This document shows, piece after piece, positions 1 through 6,042 of a DNA stretch of 11,814 nucleotides. Positions within the stretch are counted from its first letter, which is position 1. Every line of letters starts with the position of its first letter. The position numbers and the translations under genes are program-made. The stretch spans positions 1 through 11,814 of the forward strand of contig JAWABQ010000020.1 of assembly GCA_038884575.1 (NCBI GenBank), read 5' to 3'. The DNA is from JAWAAW01 sp038884575 (GTDB taxonomy: Archaea; Nanobdellota; Nanobdellia; Woesearchaeales; ARS49). The notes under the pieces are model-generated. The model had not been told where the DNA came from. It ran no database searches and was given only the letters and a program-made list of their open reading frames with translations.

Positions 1-777
1 GATTTTGGGCGCGACTCAAGGTTCTTTGAGGACGATGATGGGGAGCACAATTCACGCACAGGCGCTCCTTTTGACCCTCTTGTTGTTGACAACCTCGGGA
101 CATCTATTGGAAATTCTGCAGACTTTAGCAAGCTCTCTGGAAAGAACAGGGCCTTGTTCCAGAGGATAAAGAAGAGGCAGCACTGGACTGCAACAAGCTT
201 TGAGCAGAACCTCAAGACTGCTTTCAGCAATCTTAAGCTTATGGCAGGGGCTCTTAACCTGCCTTCAGCAGTTGAAAGGGAAGCGGCTGTTATTTACAGA
301 AGGTGTGTTGAGAAGGGCTTGACAAAACGTTCCGCAATTGAGCACCTCGTTATTGCCTCGCTGTTTATTGCAAGCAAGCTTCACGGCTTTCCAAGGGCAA
401 TGAAGGAATTCGCAAGCGTTGCAAAGATAGACATGACTGTGCTTGGCAAGAATTACAAGATGATTATGCGCGAAATAGGCATAAAAATCAATCCGACAAA
501 CCCGCTTGATTACGTGACAAAGTTCGCAACAGCGTTGAAACTGACTCCTAAAGTGCAGACAAAGGCAGTCAAGTATATTGAGCAGATGGAAAGGATGGGC
601 CTGACTTCAGGTCTGTCACCATTATCAGTTGCGGCTTCAACTCTTTACATAGCTGCACAGCTTGAGAAGGAGAAGCGCACCCAGCGCGAGTTCGCGGAAA
701 TTTCAGGCGTTACAGAGACAACCTTGCGAAACAGGTGCAAGGACCTTGTCAAGGCATTGAAGGTCAAGGTAAAGTGA
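1..777 (+). CDS. tfb: Transcription initiation factor B (TFB), 5'-truncated by window edge
   Basis: TFB is the archaeal TFIIB homologue. It binds the TBP-TATA complex and recruits RNA polymerase. Frame 1 is open from base 1 for 258 codons and ends at TGA 775-777. The first ~50 residues are the reader/linker region with the family motif SRTGAP (about residues 18-23); the N-terminal zinc ribbon lies upstream of the window. Two cyclin repeats follow, at about 70-161 and 167-252. The second carries the family signature GLTSGLSPLSVAASTLYIA and a C-terminal helix-turn-helix (SGVTETTLRNRCKDL) that in known TFBs reads the BRE. A TTG at 154 is an internal leucine codon, not the start, because clear TFB sequence precedes it in frame. 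A small frame with its own Shine-Dalgarno follows 18 bases later, probably co-transcribed. Confidence 0.95.
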   Translation, partial: DFGRDSRFFEDDDGEHNSRTGAPFDPLVVDNLGTSIGNSADFSKLSGKNRALFQRIKKRQHWTATSFEQNLKTAFSNLKLMAGALNLPSAVEREAAVIYRRCVEKGLTKRSAIEHLVIASLFIASKLHGFPRAMKEFASVAKIDMTVLGKNYKMIMREIGIKINPTNPLDYVTKFATALKLTPKVQTKAVKYIEQMERMGLTSGLSPLSVAASTLYIAAQLEKEKRTQREFAEISGVTETTLRNRCKDLVKALKVKVK

Positions 778-782
778 TAACC

Positions 783-787
783 GGAGG
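783..787 (+). promoter_or_regulatory. Shine-Dalgarno GGAGG for the 56-aa frame
   Basis: A perfect GGAGG lies 8 bases before ATG 796, within 10 bases of the TFB stop codon. It is the main reason to treat the following short frame as translated. Confidence 0.6.
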
Positions 788-795
788 CAAAGAAA

Positions 796-966
796 ATGGG
801 CCCAAATACAAACAATTCGTTCAGGCGGTACATCTCGCTGAACAAGGCTTACAATAGAGAAGATTACATTAAGAACACCAAACCCGAACAGGATTGTTTA
901 CTAAAAAACAAACAATACCACCCAAAACCAGACATTGTTGAGAATTATAGCCACAAGAAGTGGTAG
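796..966 (+). CDS. Small protein of unknown function, 56 aa
   Basis: Not recognised. ATG 796 to TAG 964-966 encodes 56 residues, beginning MGPNTNNSFRRYISLNKAYN and ending VENYSHKKW. The product is polar and basic, rich in Asn, Lys and Tyr, with one Cys and no membrane segment or signal peptide. The start is supported by GGAGG at 783-787 with 8-base spacing. The gene lies 18 bases after the TFB stop, so both probably share one transcript ending in the T-tracts near 989-1004. Chance occurrence of a frame this short cannot be excluded, but position, ribosome site and following terminator agree with a real gene. Confidence 0.5.
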   Translation: MGPNTNNSFRRYISLNKAYNREDYIKNTKPEQDCLLKNKQYHPKPDIVENYSHKKW

Positions 967-988
967 GCTCTTGTTGTTTAAGAACGCG

Positions 989-1004
989 CTTTTTTGTTTT
1001 TTTT
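989..1004 (+). terminator. T-rich terminator after the TFB operon
   Basis: A run of six T, one G, then eight T lies about 23 bases after the 56-aa frame and just before the next TATA box. Archaeal RNA polymerase terminates at such T-tracts. No strong hairpin directly precedes it; a short one (CCAC, AAGAA loop, GTGG) sits further up at 951-963. Confidence 0.6.
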
Positions 1005-1008
1005 AGGT

Positions 1009-1020
1009 TATATTTAAATA
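1009..1020 (+). promoter_or_regulatory. TATA box for the MgtE-like pair
   Basis: The A/T-rich element TATATTTAAATA ends 23 bases before the GTG at 1043. With archaeal initiation about 25 bases after the TATA centre, the transcript would start at or a few bases before the GTG, so it would be leaderless. Confidence 0.6.
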
Positions 1021-1042
1021 CTGAATTCTGTTCTTTTTATTC

Positions 1043-1642
1043 GTGAAAAAAGAGGAATCAGTCCTGCTCGCAATTGAGGAGCAGGTTGCCGGAATAAAGC
1101 CAAGGGCTGCAAAAAGGACCCTGAGGGAGTTTGAGGAGATTTTTATAAGCGAGTTCATATCAGTCACAGGAGGGGTTCTGGCTGGTTTTTTGCTTGCGCA
1201 GGCAACAAACAGGCTTGAAATTATTCCAGGCATCCTCATATTAATGCCCGGCTTCCTTGAAATGAGGGGCAACATTTCAGGCGCTTTGGCTGCAAGGTTA
1301 AGCACTGCGCTTCATCTTGGCTGGCTGAAAAAGCATCCCAGAATGCTGCGCTCAAACATTGCGGCTGCCTCAATCCTTGCAATCACTTTGTCTGCATTTC
1401 TTGGCATCGTGGCTTACATCGGCACCTTGCTGTTTTTCAAGACCAATTACCCGAAAATAATAGTTGTGGCGCTTGTTGCTGGAATTATTTCGAATTTCAT
1501 AATGATTCCGATAACGACAAAGACAACTTTGTGGCTTTTCAAAAAAGGCCATGACCCTGACAACATAATGGGGCCCTACATTACGACGATAGGTGATATT
1601 TTGAGTGTTGTGTCATTGCTTATTGGCATGATGGTGGTATGA
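1043..1642 (+). CDS. MgtE/SLC41-type divalent cation permease, half-protein 1
   Basis: This is an integral membrane protein of 199 aa resembling the MgtE transmembrane domain, a family that moves Mg2+ and other divalent cations. A polar N-terminal ~35 residues precede about five hydrophobic segments (near 38-55, 58-72, 105-131, 138-157, 180-198). Family-type motifs are P69-G-x-x-E-x-R-G-N (69-77), RLSTALHLG (85-93), HDPDN (170-174) and TTIGD (181-185). The cytoplasmic N and CBS domains of bacterial MgtE are absent. The start is GTG at 1043, fixed by the TATA box 23 bases upstream and the lack of a Shine-Dalgarno. The next gene encodes the second half and starts 1 base later, so the two products probably assemble as one permease. 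Substrate is inferred from family only. Confidence 0.8.
   Translation: MKKEESVLLAIEEQVAGIKPRAAKRTLREFEEIFISEFISVTGGVLAGFLLAQATNRLEIIPGILILMPGFLEMRGNISGALAARLSTALHLGWLKKHPRMLRSNIAAASILAITLSAFLGIVAYIGTLLFFKTNYPKIIVVALVAGIISNFIMIPITTKTTLWLFKKGHDPDNIMGPYITTIGDILSVVSLLIGMMVV
1633..1637 (+). promoter_or_regulatory. Shine-Dalgarno GGTGG for half-protein 2
   Basis: GGTGG lies 6 bases before ATG 1644 and inside the last codons of the upstream gene, consistent with coupled translation of the two permease halves. Confidence 0.5.
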
Positions 1643-1643
1643 A

Positions 1644-2204
1644 ATGAGGCTGATGTGGAGGATAATCACTGAAAGCATTGGCATACTTGCGCTTGCCTCG
1701 CTCTTGAGCTCTATTGGCGGGTTTGGCATTGAGGGTATCAAGCAGAGCATCATCGCAATACTCCCTTTGCTGATACTTATGCCTGCGCTGAATGACATGA
1801 CAGGTGATTACGGGATAATCATTGCATCTCGCTTTACCACAATGCTTTTTGAGAGGAAAATAAAGCCAAAAGGATGGTGGCGCTCGCATTACATCCACAG
1901 GCTTATTGGCGAAGTGCTGATAATAGCGGTTTTCTCTGCAGTATACATTACCGTGCTTGCCAGCATTATTGCGTGGTTCAAGAGTTTTCCAATGAGCTGG
2001 AACTTGTTTGTACGAATACTGCTGATTGCTGTTGCCACAACCTTGCTACTTGTGGCAATATTGTTCGTCATCTGCATATTTGGCGGGTTTTACGTTTACA
2101 AGCGCAAGCACGACCCTGACAATTATTTGATTCCTTTGGCAACAGGCATAGCTGACCTTGGCTCAATGTTCATTCTCGCATTGCTTGTCAGGTTGTTGTT
2201 TTAG
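1644..2204 (+). CDS. MgtE/SLC41-type divalent cation permease, half-protein 2
   Basis: This 186-aa polytopic membrane protein is paralogous to the preceding gene product. It repeats the landmarks in the same order: P47-A-L-N-D-x-x-G-D (47-55), SRFTT (62-66), HDPDN (156-160) and an aspartate (D171) in the last membrane segment. About five hydrophobic segments are visible (near 9-24, 36-50, 89-112, 122-150, 165-185). The conserved GN/GD and HDPDN acidic positions are the kind that line the ion path in MgtE-type channels; this is a family inference. ATG 1644 follows the upstream TGA by one base. Its last 17 bases overlap the 3' end of the convergent 374-aa gene, leaving no room for a separate terminator. 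Confidence 0.8.
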   Translation: MRLMWRIITESIGILALASLLSSIGGFGIEGIKQSIIAILPLLILMPALNDMTGDYGIIIASRFTTMLFERKIKPKGWWRSHYIHRLIGEVLIIAVFSAVYITVLASIIAWFKSFPMSWNLFVRILLIAVATTLLLVAILFVICIFGGFYVYKRKHDPDNYLIPLATGIADLGSMFILALLVRLLF

Positions 2205-3312
2205 GAGAGAATTTCAGCAATATCTCATCAAATGTGTTCATTAGCCTTCTTGCTGCTTGAGGATAAACGTCAAAAAAGTCATGTTCTGTGATGAAGCTAT
2301 TGTTGAATTTGTTCTTGTACTGTTCCTCAAGCCTCCTGCCAATCCCTTGCAGGATGTTGATTTTGGCATCAAGCCCTTGAAGCGCAAACTTTATGCTTGT
2401 TGAGGCGTAATGCGAATCAACCCATCTTTTTAGCGTGTCGATTGAGAGTGTTGTGTGCTGGTACGCATCGGTTATTCTGGGGGAGAACTTCAGGCTTTTT
2501 GTCCAGCCCGTCCAGAACTTGCCTGCTGATTGTCCGTTCACGAGCCTGCAGATTGCTTCATCATCTTTTATTCGTTCATGAACAAGCTGGATGAACCTGT
2601 CATACCATTCGTCAGAAACTGCGTGTTTTTCGTGAAGCGCGTACGTAATGTTTTTTTTGCCATAGCGCTTGGCAACTTCTGCCTCAAACATCTTTCTGCG
2701 CTCATAAGCTGCCTTATAATATTTCAGGTCTTTGACTATCTGCGCAGTGTTTTTCCTTAATTCGTCTGCCTGCACAAGAGCATCATCAGCAAGCATTTTC
2801 CTGATGTTTTTTTCGTTAAAAACAGGCATTGCCAGCTCTTTTCCTTCATAATATTCTTGCTTGTATTCTGTGGCAAGGATTTCAAGGTTTGACAGGAACT
2901 CCTTGTCTGTTCGCAATACAGCAGTTGGCTGGAACCTGCTTATTTCCTCAAAAGCCGCTTTTGCAAGAATTGGGGATGTGTAGCAGTAAGTGTCTCCTGT
3001 GTGGTGCAATGGGTATTGGTGCTGTTTTTTCACAACATCTGCACCATTGACAAAATAGTGCTCTTTTTGTGCAAACTCATTGGTTTTTTGTGCCCATTCC
3101 AGCACTTGGTCCTCCAATGCGCCTGTTGTCTTGAGCTCTTCCTGCACTTTTTCCCATGATTGCTTTGCAAATTCCTCGCGGTAGCCAAGTTCTTTTTCCA
3201 TTTCAGGAGTAATGTACTCAACGCCCTCAAGGTTTATTCCCTCAAGGGGTTTTATGAGTCCTGACCAGAGCCTGCATTTCTGGATTTTCAGCAAAAACTC
3301 AATGTCAGGCAT
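2188..3312 (-). CDS. Unknown protein, 374 aa, second gene of a two-gene unit
   Basis: Not recognised. The product is soluble, mostly helical by appearance, with no signal peptide or membrane segment. Visible features are a His/Tyr-rich stretch QHQYPLHHTGDTYCY (97-111), charged helices around 180-215 (DELRKNTAQIVKDLKYYKAA) and 225-252, an aromatic patch KFWTGWTKSLKF (265-276) and a helix with YPQAARRLMNTFDEILLKF near the C-terminus. It has three cysteines (13, 110, 255), not arranged as a metal site. ATG 3310-3312 overlaps the stop of the 582-aa gene by 8 bases, with GGAGG (3317-3321) 4 bases ahead, so translation is probably coupled and the two products are likely to work together. The 3' end overlaps the permease gene by 17 bases tail to tail. 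Confidence 0.75.
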   Translation of the reverse strand: MPDIEFLLKIQKCRLWSGLIKPLEGINLEGVEYITPEMEKELGYREEFAKQSWEKVQEELKTTGALEDQVLEWAQKTNEFAQKEHYFVNGADVVKKQHQYPLHHTGDTYCYTSPILAKAAFEEISRFQPTAVLRTDKEFLSNLEILATEYKQEYYEGKELAMPVFNEKNIRKMLADDALVQADELRKNTAQIVKDLKYYKAAYERRKMFEAEVAKRYGKKNITYALHEKHAVSDEWYDRFIQLVHERIKDDEAICRLVNGQSAGKFWTGWTKSLKFSPRITDAYQHTTLSIDTLKRWVDSHYASTSIKFALQGLDAKINILQGIGRRLEEQYKNKFNNSFITEHDFFDVYPQAARRLMNTFDEILLKFSPKTTT

Positions 3313-5053
3313 TTGTCCTCCTTGCTTCCTTCACCATTTCGTAGAGCCTTCGCAGTATGCAATCCTGCCCTTTTGTTGTTTCGCGCACGTATTCCTTCCT
3401 GACAAGCCCGTACTGCGCCTCTGCTATCACCCTTGGCATTTCCGAGACGATCTTTTGAAAATTCTTCTCGGTCATGCGCGCCTGCGAGAGCTGTTTCCGC
3501 ATTCCCGCAGTGCCGTAAATCCAAAGCCCCTTGCCCACTTTTGTGGCAACCTCTTCCACGCTTGGAACTCCTGCAATCATGGCTGCGCGGCTTGCAGGCA
3601 CATATTCCTGCCCCATTGCATCAGGGAAAGCTTCCCTTAGCCTTATTTTTTGCGCGACTGAATAAAGCCTGTCAAACTCCTCTTCTGCCCTGTGGATGCT
3701 TGTGCGCCTTAGCAGGTTTTCGCGCCTGAACTCGTCAGGGTTCTGCTCCCCTTTTGTCATGCGCTCAAACATGTCCCTGACAAAAGGGTATTCTTTGCCA
3801 AGAACAGTGTCAGCATCCTCTGGCTTCGGGGCATCAGCAATCTTTTTTGCATCCTCTGATTTGACTGCATGCAATGCCTTCATTGCAGTGTAAAACGCGC
3901 TTGGGTCTCCAAACAGCCTGTCAAGCACCTTCCTGTTCCATTCCTCCCTGAACTGGACAAGAGGGAATTTTCGCAATATTCCCTCCCTGTCTGCAATGGT
4001 CCAGTACGGCTCAGAAAGCATCTTTTCTATTGTGGCAGTGCTTGGTACAGCACCTGAGTAAAAGCGCGCTGGCTCGTGCTGCTCATTAAGGTTTATATCG
4101 CGGCCGTATTCAATGCGCGCCCTCAGGGCGCCTTTTGCGGTTGCAAGCCATTTAATCTCTTCTGCCAGGTCCCCTGCTATCCCTTTCCTTGGCTGCGGCA
4201 TTTCCTGCAGCCTGTAAGTGCCAAGCAGGATAATATCCTCGTCTGTGGCAAGGTGGGGGAATTTGTTAAGATAAACCCATGCCTCCCTGACGTCGCCAGG
4301 CAGGTCGTCTTTTGCCGCTTTTTCCCTGAACCAGTTATAGATGTTCCTGTTCTTTCCAGGGTCCAATGCCCAGAGCAGCGCAGACCATTTTTCATCTGCA
4401 ATCAGCCCGCCTGCCTTGAGAAGCTCTGCATTCCGAAGTGCAGCAAGGTCAACACCCCTCTGCATTGCGCGCTCCCTGAACGTGTCAGGAAGCATTGACA
4501 ATAAGTCATCAAGCCTGTCATTCTGGTCTTTTGAGCGCTGCCTTGCTTCTGCGCGCCTTTGTTTCCTCAGCTTTTCCTTCATTTCAGGGTCACTGAGAAG
4601 CCTTGAATAAGCAAGCAGGGTATCAACCTGTTGTGGTCCGATGACGTCCTCAAAGTCAAGCCTTGTTCCGAGCGTGTATCCTGCAGGCGCAACTGTCTCG
4701 CCGTCGCTTTTCAGCGAGTAAGAGATTGGGTAAACATTGACAAGCTGCCTTCCGCTGTAGTTTGAGTATGCAATGCGCTCCCTGCGCTTTCCTTTTTCCG
4801 GCTGCGCAAGAAGTCCCCCCCTGCGCATTGTGCCCACCTTGACTGTTATTTCACCGCCGAAATTGCGCACACCCTTGCTCCTGATGGTGTAGCCGAGAAC
4901 GCGGAGCATTGAGAGCCCCATTGTGTCATTGGTGCGCCCGAACCTTTCGCGCAAATACATTATGTTCTTTCCAATCGTTGTCTTCCTGTTGAATGCCTGG
5001 GCAAGGAGTTCATCAAGTCCCTGCTCATCCGCAGATAATTTTCTTTTTGCCAT
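3305..5053 (-). CDS. Unknown protein, 582 aa, first gene of a two-gene unit
   Basis: Not recognised. This large soluble protein is rich in Arg, Lys and Glu, with no membrane segment and a single cysteine (C565). The N-terminal third (about 1-150) looks mixed alpha/beta, with RGG at 78-80 and a basic patch EKGKRRER (86-93), followed by beta-like YPISYSLKSDGETVAPAGY (108-126). A very basic helix KEKLRKQRRAEARQRSKDQ spans 159-177. The remainder appears helical with many Trp/Arg pairs. The basic character could fit nucleic-acid binding, but no known fold is visible. ATG 5053 is preceded 22 bases upstream by a TATA box and no Shine-Dalgarno, suggesting a leaderless start. A 24-base inverted repeat abuts that TATA box. 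The 374-aa gene overlaps its end by 8 bases. Confidence 0.8.
   Translation of the reverse strand: MAKRKLSADEQGLDELLAQAFNRKTTIGKNIMYLRERFGRTNDTMGLSMLRVLGYTIRSKGVRNFGGEITVKVGTMRRGGLLAQPEKGKRRERIAYSNYSGRQLVNVYPISYSLKSDGETVAPAGYTLGTRLDFEDVIGPQQVDTLLAYSRLLSDPEMKEKLRKQRRAEARQRSKDQNDRLDDLLSMLPDTFRERAMQRGVDLAALRNAELLKAGGLIADEKWSALLWALDPGKNRNIYNWFREKAAKDDLPGDVREAWVYLNKFPHLATDEDIILLGTYRLQEMPQPRKGIAGDLAEEIKWLATAKGALRARIEYGRDINLNEQHEPARFYSGAVPSTATIEKMLSEPYWTIADREGILRKFPLVQFREEWNRKVLDRLFGDPSAFYTAMKALHAVKSEDAKKIADAPKPEDADTVLGKEYPFVRDMFERMTKGEQNPDEFRRENLLRRTSIHRAEEEFDRLYSVAQKIRLREAFPDAMGQEYVPASRAAMIAGVPSVEEVATKVGKGLWIYGTAGMRKQLSQARMTEKNFQKIVSEMPRVIAEAQYGLVRKEYVRETTKGQDCILRRLYEMVKEARRTNA
3317..3321 (-). promoter_or_regulatory. 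Shine-Dalgarno GGAGG for the 374-aa gene
   Basis: GGAGG on the minus strand lies 4 bases before ATG 3312 and inside the end of the 582-aa gene. It supports this start and coupled translation. Confidence 0.55.
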
Positions 5054-5074
5054 GCAGTATGTGATGTTCCCGAC

Positions 5075-5085
5075 ATATTTATAAT
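5075..5085 (-). promoter_or_regulatory. TATA box for the 582/374-aa unit
   Basis: The minus strand reads TTATAAATATG here, ending 21 bases before ATG 5053. The predicted start site falls at or next to the ATG. Confidence 0.6.
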
Positions 5086-5086
5086 T

Positions 5087-5110
5087 TTGTGGTGAAATTA
5101 TTCACCACAA
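5087..5110. repeat. Perfect 10+10 inverted repeat, probable operator
   Basis: Left arm TTGTGGTGAA (5087-5096), spacer ATTA, right arm TTCACCACAA (5101-5110). All ten pairs match. It lies directly upstream of the minus-strand TATA box, where the BRE would be, and about 87 bases upstream of the plus-strand TATA of the 70-aa gene. A dimeric repressor bound here would block TFB/TBP on the minus promoter. No known regulator site is recognised. Confidence 0.55.
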
Positions 5111-5196
5111 TTTTATGACTGGTTTGCCTGCATTTGTTATGGTTTTGCAGCTTAATAAGCCCTGTTGTCCCTCCTGCCACACCAACACGCGCAAGG

Positions 5197-5206
5197 TTTA
5201 TATAAT
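5197..5206 (+). promoter_or_regulatory. TATA box for the 70-aa Glu-rich gene
   Basis: TTTATATAAT preceded by GCAAGG (BRE-like purine tract) ends 22 bases before ATG 5228. No Shine-Dalgarno follows, so the transcript is probably leaderless or nearly so. Confidence 0.65.
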
Positions 5207-5227
5207 CATTTGTGAAAAACAGCAGGC

Positions 5228-5440
5228 ATGGCAGAAGAACGGAAGAAAAAGAAAAAAGAGCACGAGCTTCAGGAGGAGTTTGAGGAGATTGAGGGAAAGG
5301 AACACACTCCTGAGGAGCATGCAAAAGAATGCGCCAAGGAAGTTGAGGAGCTCGTGAAGGAGATAGAGGAGAAGGAAGAAAGCATGGAAGAAGTTCCTGA
5401 GGAGCCTCCTGAAGAGGATGAGAGGGAAGAGGAGGAATAA
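5228..5440 (+). CDS. Small, extremely glutamate-rich protein, 70 aa
   Basis: Function not recognised. Of 70 residues, 32 are Glu and 12 are Lys or Arg. The N-terminus has a run of five lysines (6-10). The middle (about 11-55) alternates Glu/Lys with spaced Leu, Val and Ile and would form a charged single helix or coiled coil. The C-terminal 17 residues are nearly all acidic with prolines (EEVPEEPPEEDEREEEE). There is one Cys and no signal or membrane segment. A good TATA box 22 bases upstream and a clean ATG-to-TAA frame support a real gene despite low sequence complexity. It ends 1 base before the stop of the convergent adenosyltransferase gene. An acidic chaperone-like or binding role is possible but unproven. 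Confidence 0.65.
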   Translation: MAEERKKKKKEHELQEEFEEIEGKEHTPEEHAKECAKEVEELVKEIEEKEESMEEVPEEPPEEDEREEEE

Positions 5441-5441
5441 T

Positions 5442-5960
5442 TCAGTAGTCTATGCCTTTTTCGCCCTTGAGCTTTTTGGGTCCTTTTATCATCACTATTT
5501 CATTGACATAATCAGCGCGCCGCACAAGTTCTGGAGGGGCATACCTTCCTGTCAGATAGACATGGACTTCTGGAGGTATTGTGTCAAGGAACCTTGTCAC
5601 ATCAGATGTCTTTACAAGCCCTATTGCGCAGGCAAAGTTTATCTCGTCAAGGATTAAAAGGAACGGCTTTTCCTTTGCCTTCTTTTTTGCAAACTCAAGT
5701 GCTTTTTTCGCCAATGCCTTGTCTTTTGCAGAGGGCTTTTTGGTGTTTATCCATTCCTTTGTGCCAAACTGGTAAATCTCGTACAAAGAGCCGAGCTTTT
5801 TGCGTATCCTGTATTCTCCTATTGCGTCCCCCCAGCCTTTCATGAACTGGATGATGACTGCGTTATAGCCGTGCCCTATGGCCCTGACAGCGACTCCCAA
5901 TGCTGATGTTGTCTTTCCCCAGCCCTGCCCTGTCCACAAATAAACCGGCGCTTTTGCCAT
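5442..5960 (-). CDS. btuR: Cob(I)alamin adenosyltransferase, BtuR/CobA type
   Basis: This enzyme transfers adenosine from ATP to cob(I)alamin to make adenosylcobalamin. The 172-aa product has the family P-loop near the N-terminus (TGQGWGKTTSALG, 10-22), a QFMKG strand (38-42), Walker B LLILDEIN (101-108), TGR followed by PPELVRRAD (137-150) and the usual C-terminal GIDY. It is slightly shorter than the usual ~190-200 residues, lacking the extra N-terminal helix. The P-loop has Trp14 where relatives commonly have Lys (GNGKGKT). The frame is open upstream to 6092, but ATG 5960 is chosen because homology begins there and a TATA box lies 24 bases before it; the longer version would overlap the reductase gene. 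It lies directly downstream of the adenosylcobalamin-dependent reductase, its likely client. Confidence 0.9.
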   Translation of the reverse strand: MAKAPVYLWTGQGWGKTTSALGVAVRAIGHGYNAVIIQFMKGWGDAIGEYRIRKKLGSLYEIYQFGTKEWINTKKPSAKDKALAKKALEFAKKKAKEKPFLLILDEINFACAIGLVKTSDVTRFLDTIPPEVHVYLTGRYAPPELVRRADYVNEIVMIKGPKKLKGEKGIDY

Positions 5961-5983
5961 TTGCCGACGATAAGCACAGGCAG

Positions 5984-5993
5984 GTATAAAAGG
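5984..5993 (-). promoter_or_regulatory. TATA box for btuR
   Basis: The minus strand reads CCTTTTATAC, ending 23-24 bases before ATG 5960. It gives the adenosyltransferase its own promoter and supports the shorter start. Confidence 0.6.
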
Positions 5994-6000
5994 TTTTTGG

Positions 6001-6038
6001 GGCTCTGAGCAATTCAGGGCCTTATTTTTTATTTTTTT
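6001..6038 (+). terminator. Plus-oriented hairpin and T-tract, antisense to nrdJ/btuR
   Basis: GGCTCTGA (6001-6008), loop GCAAT, TCAGGGCC (6014-6021) pair over eight positions with one G-U wobble. TTATTTTTTATTTTTTT follows at once. This is terminator architecture on the plus strand, yet the surrounding genes are on the minus strand. On the minus strand the hairpin has a C-A mismatch and no T-tract after it. Confidence 0.45.
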
Positions 6039-6042
6039 AAAT

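Noticed and set aside
154..777. TFB starting at TTG 154 as a 207-aa protein
   Set aside because: In-frame codons 1-51 encode recognisable TFB reader/linker sequence including SRTGAP, so the gene simply begins before the window.
3212..4610. Several plus-strand open frames opposite the 582-aa gene (for example 3212-3640 and 4076-4498)
   Set aside because: They are shadows of the G/C-richer opposite-strand gene, with Cys/His/Pro-rich nonsense composition and no start signals.
5087..5110. The inverted repeat read as a plus-strand terminator because TTTT follows
   Set aside because: No plus-strand gene precedes it, the T-run is only four bases, and its position against the minus-strand TATA box fits an operator better.
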